NCBI RefSeq assembly: GCF_000204195.1
Contig: NZ_AFBG01000006.1
Coordinates: 186,001-250,000 of the forward strand
Direction of reading: 5' to 3'
Length of the DNA stretch: 64,000 nt
DNA from: Acidovorax radicis N35
GTDB taxonomy: Bacteria > Pseudomonadota > Gammaproteobacteria > Burkholderiales > Burkholderiaceae_C
In this document: positions 7,916 through 16,851 of the stretch, piece by piece
Position numbering within the stretch: the first letter of the stretch is position 1
Layout: every line of letters starts with the position of its first letter
Program-made: the position numbers and the translations under genes
Notes under the pieces: generated by a model
Seen by the model: the letters and a program-made list of their open reading frames with translations, nothing else
Told to the model about the DNA's origin: nothing
Databases searched by the model: none

Positions 7916-9082
7916 TCAGCTGATCCGGCGCCCGTTTTCCGCGTACACGGCCAGGTAGATCGCGTCCGATCCGATGTAGGGTGCCTTGTTGCCAAAGCCC
8001 ACGTTGAAGTCGCCAAACGACAGCGACCGGATGCTGGCCAGGCCTGCGCGCAGGCGGTCGCGCGTGAGGTCCTTGCCTGCGTTCTTGAGGCCCTCGATCA
8101 TGATCTGGCCGTTGAGCCAGCCTTCGAGCGCGCTGCCGCTGTTCATGAACGCCACGTTCGCGCCCGTGGCTTTCAGGGTGCTCTGGAACCTGCGCACCAC
8201 CACCGATTTCTGGGAGTTGGCATCCGGGAACACCTGCACCAGTGCCAGGCCACGCGTGGACGCGGCCAGCTTGGGCAGCTCGGAAGAGATCACCGTGACC
8301 GACAGGCCCGCCAACGGCACGCCCTGCGCCTTGGCGCGAAAAGCCTGCACGAAGGTGGTGTTGGCCGTGCCCGTGGTGGCCAGCAGCACGGCGCCCGGGC
8401 GCTCGGCGGCCACCTTGTCGGCCAGTTCAGCGCCGTTCTTGCCGTCCACGGCCAGTGCAAACTCGCCGCCGCGCTCGACCTTGATCTCGTCCAGTGCGCG
8501 GGACATGTCCTTGAGCACTTCCTTGCCAAAGGGGTTGTCCAGGTACACCACGGCAATGCGCTTGAGGCCCATGTCCACGATCTGCTTGACCAGGCGCTGC
8601 GTCTCTTCGCGGTAGGTCGGCCGCAGGAAGAACACATGCCGGTTCTCGGGCGCACGCAGCGAGGTGGCGCCAGTCACCGGCCCCACGGTAGGAATGCCCT
8701 TGGATTCAATCAGAGGCAGGATGGCCGCGGTGTTGGCCGTGCCCAACGGCGAGATCAGCGCGAACACAGATTGGGCCTCCACCATGTCGGTCACGTTCTT
8801 GAGAGTGCGACTGGCCACGTAGCCGTCGTCCTTGGGGTCCATGCGGATCTCGCGGCCGTGCACACCACCAGCGGCATTGACCTCGGCGAACGCGGCCTTC
8901 ATGCCCGCCACCTGCTCGATACCTGCCTGGCCCAGGGGCCCGGTCAGTGCGATGGAGCAACCCAGGTTGATGGTCCGGGCGGTCAACGCCTCTTCGGCCG
9001 CCACGGCAGTGTGGGCCCAGGCAGGCAGACCGGTGGCAGCAACGGCCTGGGTGGCACGCAAGAGAAAGTGACGACGGCTCAT
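7916..9082 (-). CDS. Periplasmic ABC substrate-binding protein, branched-chain amino acid type (orphan)
   Basis: This 388-residue protein starts MSRRHFLLRATQAVAATGLP, which looks like a twin-arginine signal peptide cleaved near the AEEA sequence around residue 31. The mature part is a type I periplasmic-binding fold like LivJ/Peripla_BP_6: INLGCSIALTGPLGQAG at the start and VYLDNPFGKEVLKDM in the middle. Such proteins deliver amino acids, amides or aromatic acids to LivHMGF permeases. No permease or ATPase gene is adjacent, so it is an orphan; Comamonadaceae often carry many of these. The start ATG 9082 is well placed before the signal peptide. It has its own upstream gap of about 330 bp shared with the next gene's 3' end. 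Confidence 0.8.
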   Translation of the reverse strand: MSRRHFLLRATQAVAATGLPAWAHTAVAAEEALTARTINLGCSIALTGPLGQAGIEQVAGMKAAFAEVNAAGGVHGREIRMDPKDDGYVASRTLKNVTDMVEAQSVFALISPLGTANTAAILPLIESKGIPTVGPVTGATSLRAPENRHVFFLRPTYREETQRLVKQIVDMGLKRIAVVYLDNPFGKEVLKDMSRALDEIKVERGGEFALAVDGKNGAELADKVAAERPGAVLLATTGTANTTFVQAFRAKAQGVPLAGLSVTVISSELPKLAASTRGLALVQVFPDANSQKSVVVRRFQSTLKATGANVAFMNSGSALEGWLNGQIMIEGLKNAGKDLTRDRLRAGLASIRSLSFGDFNVGFGNKAPYIGSDAIYLAVYAENGRRIS

Positions 9083-9354
9083 GGTATGGGATGCCCCGAG
9101 AAAAGAACGATGGGGGAGCCTAGCGGCACACTGGACATTTTGCTGTCAGTTCTGCGACAGAAAATGCACCAAAAAAGTGCAACAAAATCCGAAAGCTACC
9201 TAGCAACAAACATCCAACGGCGCCCAGGGCCATCGCGCGGCACGGCTCCATCGCGACGGACAGCCCACACACGCTGCACGCTCTTGGACTCACAGTGAGT
9301 CAGCAGATCACCCCCCATAACACCGGTTGAGCTTTGCGTCGCTGCGCCCACCAC

Positions 9355-9380
9355 AAAAAAAGGGGCGCTTACGCGCCCCC
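9355..9380 (-). terminator. Rho-independent terminator of the DUF3494/IPTL-CTERM gene
   Basis: On the minus strand a GGGGCGC/GCGCCCC stem with a 4-base loop is followed by seven T. It lies 35 bp downstream of the stop codon of the gene ending at 9415. The rest of the 9083-9414 gap shows nothing further that I can support. Confidence 0.85.
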
Positions 9381-9414
9381 ACCATCTGTGCTTGGCCCAT
9401 TACGATTGCGCGAC

Positions 9415-10659
9415 CTACATGCCCTTGCGACGCATACCCAGGCCGACGATGGCCATCAGCCCAGCCAGCAAGATCATCGCCCATTCGGAAAGCGTCGGGA
9501 TCGAAGTCGTGGGCGGCACGAATCCATCCATGTTGTTGGTGAAGGTACACGCGATAGCCGCCCCTGCTGCGGTGGCCGCTGCATCCAGCGTGACCGTGCG
9601 CGTCCCCAGGTTGTTCGCCTGTGTTCCACCTGCACCGAGGCCGGTGCAACTGATGGAGGCCAGGGTATAGCCTACCGGAGGCGCTGCTTCCGTGATCGTG
9701 GTGCTGGTACCTGCTGCAGCCAGTGTCTGCGCACTTCCAGATACGGCCACACCGGACATCACGGTCGTGATGGATTGGTTGGCAAACCCGTTGCTGCCGC
9801 TGAAATCGAAGGTACTTGCGCCACCGTTGGAGATTTTCGTGACCCGGATCACCGGCAAAGCAGCAGTTGGAGTGCATGCACCGGGGATGGCAATTGCATT
9901 CGCATTCGTGGTGACGGTACCGCCCGCAGCCAAGGCTCGGCCTGCCAAGGTAGCACCCGCGCCCATGGTGATGCCCGCAACATCAACGATTGTTCCGAAG
10001 AAAGTGGAGTTCGCACCCAGTGTCGTCGCGGCGGTGGGCGCCCAAAAGACATCGCCCGCGCAAGCGCCATTCAGGGTGACAATGGATCCAGCAGCGGTGT
10101 TCAGCGCCGCAGTTGCCGCACCCGCTCCGGGTCTGAAGACATAGACACCGCCGCCATTGAGGGTCAGTGTTGACCCAATGCTCATGGCGCCCGTACTGGA
10201 ATAGCAACCAGGTGGGATGACGCCAGGCGTACCTCCGCCGACAACGGCCGCACTCAGATCCACTGACGAGCCAAGAGAGATGCACGTACCCAACTGCGCA
10301 TCCAAATCCGCCAATGCGGTGTTTTGGTCGCTGATCTCTGTAGTGCACGGGGTCTTTGTAATGCCGCTGAAGGCAGGCAATGTCCCAGAGGCGGTCGAAT
10401 AACACACCGAGCCTGTGACAACCGTCGGAGCGCCAGTGCCGGAGAGCGTACTGGAGACAATTCCGAAATTTGCGGCAGTTCCAAGCGGCGGCGCTGTCGC
10501 AGCCCATGCGACATTGCCGTACGCCATTGTCAGCAGCGAAACAAGCCCCAGGCACAACAGCAAGGCGGGATTTTTTCGACCGGATTTGGACTGAAGGGGG
10601 GCAGCATCGCATGTGGCGTACCCTGAATTGGTGAGGGTGGCAGTGCTGTCGGATGGCAT
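9415..10659 (-). CDS. DUF3494 (ice-binding-like) surface protein with IPTL-CTERM tail
   Basis: This 414-residue exported protein has a long basic N-region and a signal peptide (hydrophobic core about residues 32-50, cleavage near VAWAATA). Residues about 57-260 show the DUF3494/ice-binding-like beta-solenoid pattern: LGTAANFGIVSSTLSGTG near the start, LNGGGVYVFRPG, and GDVFWAPTAATTLGANSTFFG. Residues about 270-380 form a beta-rich domain that may be prealbumin-like. The C-terminus (387-414) is IPTLSEWAMI, a hydrophobic helix, then RRK: the IPTL-CTERM signal that is processed by an exosortase-type enzyme. The product should end up in the outer envelope or matrix. AGAAGG lies upstream of ATG 10659. 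Codon use is less GC-biased than in its neighbours. Confidence 0.8.
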   Translation of the reverse strand: MPSDSTATLTNSGYATCDAAPLQSKSGRKNPALLLCLGLVSLLTMAYGNVAWAATAPPLGTAANFGIVSSTLSGTGAPTVVTGSVCYSTASGTLPAFSGITKTPCTTEISDQNTALADLDAQLGTCISLGSSVDLSAAVVGGGTPGVIPPGCYSSTGAMSIGSTLTLNGGGVYVFRPGAGAATAALNTAAGSIVTLNGACAGDVFWAPTAATTLGANSTFFGTIVDVAGITMGAGATLAGRALAAGGTVTTNANAIAIPGACTPTAALPVIRVTKISNGGASTFDFSGSNGFANQSITTVMSGVAVSGSAQTLAAAGTSTTITEAAPPVGYTLASISCTGLGAGGTQANNLGTRTVTLDAAATAAGAAIACTFTNNMDGFVPPTTSIPTLSEWAMILLAGLMAIVGLGMRRKGM

Positions 10660-11255
10660 GGTGTTAAACCTTCTGTGGTGACTTCAAAGTCCTTGATCAA
10701 CCAAGTAGTTACTTAGTCGGACCACAGTACTGCGCTTCGCTGCCCAGCGGTGCGATTTCCCAGACTTATGCCCGCTGCGCCCGTTATTCGGGCCATTGGC
10801 CTACACCCTTTACCCGGTAGCGTTACAAATGGGCGCGACCTTGGGGAAGCCTTTCACGAATCGGTTCTGGTTGTGCCACAGCGATGCCTGAACCAAAACA
10901 GCGCGCTTGTTCAAAAAGCAATACGGTTCAACGCCGAGCGACTACCGCTATCAAACGCACTTGTGGCTTGCCGCCCAACATCAGCAAAATATGCATGCAA
11001 AGCCAGAGACTGGCAGCATGCCCCTTTGAGGTATCAAGCGTTGATCATGCGTGCGAAGGAACAGACTGCTTGACTGGCCGCAGACTCATGCGGTGTATCT
11101 AAAGCGCCCACTCATACTGCATACACCTCGGCACGATGCTGGGAAAAATTTTGAGCAGCGGCTTAGGGACTGTGCGGCACAGCCACCCAGCCCCGCGAAT
11201 CGCACAGAGGTTGGCACTTCGGACCATCCAGACAATGAACCAGGGAGACCCACGC
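10660..11255. other. 596-bp divergent intergenic region between two exported-protein genes
   Basis: This region is less GC-rich than its surroundings and has no ORF with convincing protein-like codon use. It must contain the promoters of both divergent genes. I see short dyads such as GCCCG-N5-CGGGC near 10785-10799 but no riboswitch or sigma-54 site that I can support. Confidence 0.5.
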
Positions 11256-14200
11256 ATGTCCGACGGACTACCCGCGTATCGCCGCCACAGTACCCTTGGC
11301 GTCGTCATGGCATTGAGCGCATTTGTGGGGCTGGGCGCGGCTCCACAGGCCTGGGCGGAGGGCAGCCGTACGCTGTATCCGTCCACCTACCCTACCAGCG
11401 GCGGCACCTGCGCCAACACGCTCAACCGGGGATGCCGCGCCAATCTGGACCTGCAGCCAGGCAACCGCTACGTGGGCAAGGTCCAGCGCCGCACCTTTCT
11501 GTATGTCTACGCCGAGGCGGGCGAATATGTGCTGCTGGGCTCCAGCAACCGCACCACCGGGGGCGACATCCTGGTGTACAACCCGCAGGATTTCGGCACG
11601 CCGGGTGATGAGACATTGCCAGCCGTGGCGGCTTTCTCGTGTGCGTCCAGCAGCCCGCCCTCGGGTAGTTTTGGTGGTGGCAGCCTGGGTCAGCTGAACA
11701 CGCGCACTCAGGAGCTGGCCGGGCCCCACAGCGCCGACGGTAGCGCCACTGTCACTAATGGGTTCGCACCCTGCGCCTACCGCGTTCCATCGTCCGGGGT
11801 CTACGGCGTGCAGTTCATGCCCGCCAGCAGTGGCCCCACCAACCTCAATGGCGACGTTTTCAACCCCCGCGTCAGCAGCAGCACTGCCGCTGCATGGGAC
11901 GTCACGGTACGTGCGTCCGCCAGCAGCCTCGGCAACCTCGATGGCCGCCTGTTCACCTACGCCTGGGTGGGCTTCACGGGGGTGAACAACCGCCCGGTCT
12001 ATTCGCGCCACGACTACGTGACGCTCGACGGTTACCGCTACTCGCAGGCACTGGAGGGGCTCGATCCCAATGGCTTTGCGCTGTACGCCAACCGGCTGGG
12101 GTTTCTGGACAACGGGCAACCGCTGTACAAGGGCGTGCGCGGCAGCGATTCGTTTGTGACGAACCTGGCGGCGGGCCTGTCGGCCCAGCGGCCGGAGTTT
12201 CCGATTTTCTTTAGCAGCATTGCTCCTGCGGCCCCCCATGCGGCCGAGGTGGACAAGGTGCTCACGGCGCTGCGCATTCCGCTCACGCCCCAGCCTCCCT
12301 CGCTGTCGGCCGTCACATTCAGCGGACGCCCGCCCAGCGTCGGTTCACGCACCGTGCCGGGTTCAGGGGGCACGTTCCGGCTTTCGATCACCGGAGCCTC
12401 CACCTTCCAGATCGTCGTGAGCCGCGATGGCGTGGACTTCAGCCCCTCCAACACGGCCAATGCGGTCATCACGGGCATCGCCGCCACGGGCACGCAGGAT
12501 GTGCCATGGGATGGCAACGATGCCTCCGGCACCGCCTTCCCGTCCGGTGCCGCGCCCTATGCCTACCGCGCGTCCGCGCGTGCCGGCGAGATCCATCTGC
12601 CCATGATCGATACCGAGAACAATGGCAATGGGACCAGCACCGCCACGGCGACCTTTGGCGGTGGCCCCACCATCACCAAGCTGAACGGACCGCAGGCAGG
12701 CAATACCACCGTGTATTTTGATGACCGGGGTTATGTCACCCAAAGCGGCACCCTGGTGGGCCAGCTGAACGGAACCCTCTGCCCCAGCTCACCGCCACCC
12801 GCCTCCACCCCTGCGCAGGCGCTGGGCGGCGCGGATTCGACGCTGGTCTATGGCGCCTCGCCGCAGCTGTACCGCTGGTGGCCCCCTGGTGCCAATGCCA
12901 ACGCCGACTGTGCCGCCACCGGCGGGTGGGGGGATGCCAAGGGGCTGGACCTCTGGACCTACATCACGTCCCCGGCCGGCAATGGCGTGCTCTGGATTGA
13001 CCCGCTCCTGCGGGACACCGCCGCATCCATCTTTGTGCCTGCTGCGGCAAGGCCGGGCAGCGTGGTGCAGGGGCGCCTGGCGTTTGCGAACCGTGGCGCG
13101 GACACGGCCACGGGGCTGCAATACACCCTGACCCTGGACCGCAGCTGTACCGACACCGTGGTGAGCTTTGCCAATCTGCCCACCGGCGCGTCCGCATCGT
13201 GCGTGGACACGCTGGGCCAAGGCCGCTACGTGTTCTCGGGCTTCCCGGCCACGCTCGCGGGTGGCGCGTCGGTGCTCGGTGCCGACCCTGCGGCGCCCCT
13301 GGTGTTCTCGTACGCCGCTCCGGCGGGAGGAACCGTGACCGCCGTCGCCACGGTGGCCGGCCCCGCGCCCGACGACGTGCCCGCCAACAATTCAGCCACA
13401 GGCACCACGGTGATCAGCCCGGTGGATCTGCAAACCACCGCCAGCGCGCCCCTGACGGCGCTGGCTGGAGAATCGGTAACGGTCCTGGCAACGTTTGCCA
13501 ACCTGAGCGGTACCGCAGCGACCCCCTGGACCCCCGCGATCGCCATCGGGGCTGCGCTGAACTGCCCCGCTGCCGTGCAACTGGTGAGCGCTCCGCCCGG
13601 GGTGACCATGGCCGGCTTCGACACTGCAACCTGTGCCGTGGCCCTTTTGGGCGTGCCCCCCACCTTGGCCGACGGGCAGATCCTGTCGCTGAGCTTCCGC
13701 TACCAGGCACCCGCCCTGGGGCAAGTGCCCATCACCACCACGGTGGTCACCCCGGGAGATGCACACACCGGCAACAACAGTGCCACGGCCACCACCACCA
13801 TCGCGGTGGTGAACATGGTCATCAGCCTGTCGGGCATGCCTTTGCAAGCAATCTCCGGGCAGCCCTATTCCGGGACGTTTTCTTGCACCAATGCCGGACT
13901 TCTGGATGCCGTGGGCGGCACGCGCTGCGCAATTGACTCCGGGTTGCCCCCTGGCTTGAGCCAGACAGGCTGTGTGCTGGACCGCACGAATGCGGCCTGG
14001 TTGGCGGGGGACACGGTGCCGGCGGGCGCCACCGTGATCTGCCGCGTGGCGGGTACGCCCGTGACCATCGGGCAGATGGTGATTGTGGCCAGCACCGCCG
14101 CCGTGGGCGAGGCCATCCTGTCTGACAACACCGCCACCCAGGGCCTGGCCGTGGTGCCCTTGCAATCCATCCCCACACTCACGCAGCCTGCAACCGTGGC

Positions 14201-14261
14201 GCTGGCGGCGCTGCTTTTCCTGATGGCGGTGCGCCTGCGCCCCCGGCGCAAAGAACAATGA
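11256..14261 (+). CDS. Large secreted beta-rich protein with FlgD-like and DUF11-like domains and an IPTL-like C-terminal tail
   Basis: ATG 11256 is chosen because AGGGAGA lies about 8 bases upstream and the product then begins MSDGLPAYRRHSTLG, followed by a signal peptide cleaved near AQAWAEG. The 1001-residue protein has an N-terminal region of unknown fold (to about 370), a FlgD-Ig-like segment about 380-460 (VPWDGNDASGTAFPSGAAPYAYRASA) and, after about 600, repeated CARDB/DUF11-like beta-sandwiches that end in NNSATGTT/NNSATATT. The C-terminal 30 residues read IPTLTQPATVALA, a hydrophobic helix and RPRRKEQ, a variant of the IPTL sorting tail. It is probably exported and anchored by exosortase processing. 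It stands divergent from another IPTL-CTERM gene. Confidence 0.75.
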   Translation: MSDGLPAYRRHSTLGVVMALSAFVGLGAAPQAWAEGSRTLYPSTYPTSGGTCANTLNRGCRANLDLQPGNRYVGKVQRRTFLYVYAEAGEYVLLGSSNRTTGGDILVYNPQDFGTPGDETLPAVAAFSCASSSPPSGSFGGGSLGQLNTRTQELAGPHSADGSATVTNGFAPCAYRVPSSGVYGVQFMPASSGPTNLNGDVFNPRVSSSTAAAWDVTVRASASSLGNLDGRLFTYAWVGFTGVNNRPVYSRHDYVTLDGYRYSQALEGLDPNGFALYANRLGFLDNGQPLYKGVRGSDSFVTNLAAGLSAQRPEFPIFFSSIAPAAPHAAEVDKVLTALRIPLTPQPPSLSAVTFSGRPPSVGSRTVPGSGGTFRLSITGASTFQIVVSRDGVDFSPSNTANAVITGIAATGTQDVPWDGNDASGTAFPSGAAPYAYRASARAGEIHLPMIDTENNGNGTSTATATFGGGPTITKLNGPQAGNTTVYFDDRGYVTQSGTLVGQLNGTLCPSSPPPASTPAQALGGADSTLVYGASPQLYRWWPPGANANADCAATGGWGDAKGLDLWTYITSPAGNGVLWIDPLLRDTAASIFVPAAARPGSVVQGRLAFANRGADTATGLQYTLTLDRSCTDTVVSFANLPTGASASCVDTLGQGRYVFSGFPATLAGGASVLGADPAAPLVFSYAAPAGGTVTAVATVAGPAPDDVPANNSATGTTVISPVDLQTTASAPLTALAGESVTVLATFANLSGTAATPWTPAIAIGAALNCPAAVQLVSAPPGVTMAGFDTATCAVALLGVPPTLADGQILSLSFRYQAPALGQVPITTTVVTPGDAHTGNNSATATTTIAVVNMVISLSGMPLQAISGQPYSGTFSCTNAGLLDAVGGTRCAIDSGLPPGLSQTGCVLDRTNAAWLAGDTVPAGATVICRVAGTPVTIGQMVIVASTAAVGEAILSDNTATQGLAVVPLQSIPTLTQPATVALAALLFLMAVRLRPRRKEQ

Positions 14262-14307
14262 CCGGGCACCCCAGAAAGATGGGAGCGCCCCAGCAATTGA
14301 GGATGTG

Positions 14308-15054
14308 TCAGGTGCGCTGGCGCAGCGCCTCGTACAGGCACACGCCGCTGGCCACCGACACGTTCAGGCTCTCCACAGCGCCCTTCATGGGAATGCTGAC
14401 CAGCTCATCACAGGTCTTGCGCGTGAGCTGGCGCATGCCGTCGCCTTCGGCGCCCAGCACCAGGGCGACGGGGCCTTTCAAGTCCACCTGGTAGACGGTT
14501 TTGGGCGCGTCGTCGCTGGTGCCGATGCACCAGATGTTGCGTTCCTTCAATTCGCCCAGCGTGCGCGCCAGGTTGGTGACCATGAAATACGGCATGGTCT
14601 CGGCCGCACCGCTGGCCACCTTGGCCACCGTGGCATTGATGCCCACGGCATGGTCCTTGGGGGCAATCACGGCATGCGCGCCCGCGCCATCGGCCACGCG
14701 CAGGCAGGCGCCCAGGTTGTGCGGGTCGGTCACGCCGTCGAGCACCAGCAGCAAAGGCTGTTCGATACCGGCGGCTTCGAGGTTCTCCAGCAGTTCGTCG
14801 AGGGAGGTGACCTGGGCCACGGGCTCCACGCGCGCGGCCACCCCCTGGTGGCCATGGCTGCCAGCCAGCTTGGCGATGCGCACGCTGTCGGCTTCGATCA
14901 GGCGGGCACCGGCTTCGCGGGCGCGGTCGAGGAACTGGCGCATGCGGGCATCGCGCCGCGTGACCTCGTAGTAAATCTCGATGATGGATTTCGGCGCGGT
15001 CTTCAAACGCACGCCCACGGCGTGAAAGCCGAAGAGAACTTTGGGGCTGGACAT
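14308..15054 (-). CDS. rlmB: 23S rRNA (guanosine-2'-O-)-methyltransferase RlmB
   Basis: This 248-residue SpoU-family enzyme methylates the 2'-hydroxyl of G2251 in the peptidyl-transferase loop of 23S rRNA, using S-adenosylmethionine. It has an N-terminal substrate-binding domain beginning [13 protein letters not shown]. The trefoil-knot catalytic domain shows motif 1 ([18 protein letters not shown]), motif 2 ([10 protein letters not shown]) and motif 3 ([16 protein letters not shown]). The length matches the family. ATG 15054 fits the usual N-terminus. It lies downstream of the ABC ATPase gene's 3' end region but is separated from it by repeat copy 4, so it probably has its own promoter between 15055 and the repeat. 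Confidence 0.92.
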   Translation of the reverse strand: MSSPKVLFGFHAVGVRLKTAPKSIIEIYYEVTRRDARMRQFLDRAREAGARLIEADSVRIAKLAGSHGHQGVAARVEPVAQVTSLDELLENLEAAGIEQPLLLVLDGVTDPHNLGACLRVADGAGAHAVIAPKDHAVGINATVAKVASGAAETMPYFMVTNLARTLGELKERNIWCIGTSDDAPKTVYQVDLKGPVALVLGAEGDGMRQLTRKTCDELVSIPMKGAVESLNVSVASGVCLYEALRQRT

Positions 15055-15095
15055 GGACGGATTATCCGCTGGCGCAGGGCACTGGCTTCAGGAAA

Positions 15096-15160
15096 CTATC
15101 AATTTGATAGCTATTAGCGCTTGATGGATAAGCGCCAGAGGCCAAAAACACTCAAAAACC
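15096..15160 (+). repeat. Dispersed palindromic repeat, copy 4
   Basis: This copy shows both parts of the element. The first is a small hairpin, CTATCA-ATT-TGATAG. The core hairpin follows, TTAGCGCTT with a short loop and AAGCGCCAG, then AGGCCAAAAA. It lies between two genes that are both on the minus strand. Confidence 0.85.
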
Positions 15161-15197
15161 TGGCTTTCCCCATCCCTCTCAGCGCTGCAAATGGCGC

Positions 15198-15899
15198 TTA
15201 CACCACCCGCCCGGCCTCGATGGTAATGCGCCGCTCGCACTGCTCGGCGATGGCGCGATCATGGGTGACCAGCACCAGCGTTGTGCCCTGTTCCCGGTTC
15301 AGGTCGAACATGAGCTTCATGATGGTCTCGCCGGTGGCAAAGTCGAGACTGCCGGTCGGCTCGTCGGCCAGCAGCACGGCCGGCTGGACCACAAAGGCCC
15401 GCGCCAGCGCCACGCGCTGTTGCTCGCCACCCGAGAGCACCTTGGGGTAGTGCGAAAGGCGCTGGCCCAGCCCCACGCGGGCCAGCATGTCGGCGGCGGC
15501 CTTGCGGGCATCGCGGCGATTGGCCAGCTCCAGCGGCAACATCACGTTCTCCAGCGCCGTGAGGTTGCCCATGAGCTGAAAGCTCTGGAACACAAAGCCC
15601 ACCTTCTGGGCGCGCAGCGCCGCGCGGGCATCCTCGTCAATGGCAAAGAGGTCATGGCCATCAAGCCGCACTGTGCCACGGCTGGGGGTGTCGAGCCCCG
15701 CGATGATGGACAGCAAGGTGCTCTTGCCCGAGCCCGAGGCGCCCACGATGGCGGCAGTTTCCCTGGCAGCCAGGCGGAAATCGATATCCCGCAGAATGTC
15801 GAGGGTTCCGGTGGAATCCGTCACCGACTTGAAGACATGCTCCACGGCAATGATGGGTGCGGCGGGCGGTGTCTTGGGCAATGGGGAGGATTCGGACAT
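15198..15899 (-). CDS. ABC transporter ATP-binding protein, YbbA/LolD type
   Basis: This 233-residue ATPase has a Walker A GASGSGKST (about residues 53-61), signature LSGGEQQR, Walker B VLLADEPTGSLD and the switch histidine in LVTHD. The short length and the LADEPTGSLD sequence put it with the MacB/LolD/YbbA group. These ATPases drive FtsX-like permeases that move lipids, lipoproteins or peptides out of the membrane. In E. coli ybbA is divergent from tesA and followed by the permease gene ybbP. Here the divergent TesA-like gene is present, but no permease follows; the next gene is rlmB. ATG 15899 is chosen because longer in-frame extensions run back through the divergent gene. Confidence 0.85.
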   Translation of the reverse strand: MSESSPLPKTPPAAPIIAVEHVFKSVTDSTGTLDILRDIDFRLAARETAAIVGASGSGKSTLLSIIAGLDTPSRGTVRLDGHDLFAIDEDARAALRAQKVGFVFQSFQLMGNLTALENVMLPLELANRRDARKAAADMLARVGLGQRLSHYPKVLSGGEQQRVALARAFVVQPAVLLADEPTGSLDFATGETIMKLMFDLNREQGTTLVLVTHDRAIAEQCERRITIEAGRVV

Positions 15900-15914
15900 G
15901 AAAGGCTCTTTACT

Positions 15915-16598
15915 TTGATTCGATATCTGCAGCAACGGCGCCACTTTATCCTGAGCGCATCGGTCGGCCTGGTGGTGGGGCTTTCGGCGCCGCACGCCTT
16001 CGCCCAGGCGGCCCCGAAGACGGCAGCTGCGCAGGCACGGCAGCCGGTGGTTCTGGTGCTGGGGGATTCTCTGAGCGCCGAATATGGCCTTGCGCGCGGC
16101 ACGGGCTGGGTGGCCTTGCTCGAAAAACAGCTGGCCCAGGAAAAACTGACGGCCACCGTGGTCAACGCCAGCGTGAGCGGCGAAACCACCTCGGGTGGCC
16201 GCGCGCGCCTGGCGGCGCTGCTGGCGCAGCACAAGCCGAGCCATGTGGTGATTGAACTGGGGGGCAACGATGCCCTGCGCGGGCTGCCGCTCAAGAATAC
16301 CGAGGAGAACCTGGTCTGGATGACCCAGGCAGCCCAGAACGCGGGGGCCAAGGTGCTGTTGGTGGGAATGCAGGTGCCGCCCAACTATGGCACTGACTAT
16401 GCGAACCGGTTCGCGGGCCTGTTTACCACGGTGGCCAAGGCCCAGAAGGTGGCCGTGGTGCCTTTCTTCCTGAAAGGTGTGGCCGACGGGCCCGATCCGG
16501 CCCGCCTGTTCCAGCCTGACCGCATCCATCCGCGCGCCGAGGCGCATCCGCAGATGCTGGCCAATGTGTGGCCGGAACTCAAAAAACTGCTGCGCTGA
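15915..16598 (+). CDS. tesA: TesA-like arylesterase / lysophospholipase (GDSL family), TTG start
   Basis: This 227-residue exported esterase starts at TTG 15915, preceded at a good distance by GAAAGG (15900-15905). The TTG gives MIRYLQQRRHFILSASVGLV, a signal peptide cleaved near AFAQA. The SGNH hydrolase blocks are visible: GDSLSAEYG with nucleophile S52, G in block II, GGND with N118, and DRIHP with D202 and H205. It would hydrolyse short acyl esters, thioesters or lysophospholipids in the periplasm. Only 15 bp separate it from the start of the divergent ABC ATPase gene, so each promoter must overlap the other gene's leader or coding sequence. The tesA/ybbA divergence is a conserved arrangement in proteobacteria. 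Confidence 0.85.
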   Translation: MIRYLQQRRHFILSASVGLVVGLSAPHAFAQAAPKTAAAQARQPVVLVLGDSLSAEYGLARGTGWVALLEKQLAQEKLTATVVNASVSGETTSGGRARLAALLAQHKPSHVVIELGGNDALRGLPLKNTEENLVWMTQAAQNAGAKVLLVGMQVPPNYGTDYANRFAGLFTTVAKAQKVAVVPFFLKGVADGPDPARLFQPDRIHPRAEAHPQMLANVWPELKKLLR

Positions 16599-16613
16599 AG
16601 CGCAGCGGGCGCG

Positions 16614-16802
16614 TCAGCCGCCAGGGGCGCTTGCAGGCTGATCGGGTGCCCCCGCTTCGCCCGCTGGCTGGTCGTCTGCGGGCTGGTTACCCTGCGGATC
16701 GTCCGACCTTTGTTGTGTTTTGGATCTCAGCTTCTCTTCCTTTTTTTTCTTTTTGGCGAGTTCGCGCTGGCGTTTTTCGTATCCGTAGTTGGGTGTTGCC
16801 AA
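16614..16802 (-). CDS. Small conserved lysine-rich protein
   Basis: This 62-residue hydrophilic protein begins MATPNYGYEKRQRELAKKKK, with a dense Lys/Glu helix (residues 10-30) and then a low-complexity acidic, proline-rich tail. I recall near-identical N-termini in many Burkholderiales genomes, which supports a real gene, but no function is known to me. The charged helix would suit nucleic-acid or ribosome binding; that is inference only. It converges on the TesA-like gene 15 bp away, and lies downstream of a membrane-protein gene on the same strand. Confidence 0.7.
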   Translation of the reverse strand: MATPNYGYEKRQRELAKKKKKEEKLRSKTQQRSDDPQGNQPADDQPAGEAGAPDQPASAPGG

Positions 16803-16851
16803 GGTAATTGCTTCCTGAAGTAGAGACTCACTGTAACAGGATGGGCCTTTT

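Noticed and set aside
10785..10845. Partial resemblance to the 3' half of a c-di-GMP-I (GEMM) riboswitch (GGCCTACACC..GGTAGCG.TTAC)
   Set aside because: The 5' half, including the CACGCACAGGGCAAACC-type core, is missing, and the pairing does not close.
10750..11073. A 107-codon open frame in the gap between the two IPTL-tailed genes
   Set aside because: It has no ribosome site, no recognisable motif and codon use unlike genes here. I treat the gap as regulatory DNA.
15198..16547. A 449-codon version of the ABC ATPase extending upstream through the divergent esterase
   Set aside because: The added 216 residues are the antisense of the esterase gene. The ATPase N-terminus fits ATG 15899.
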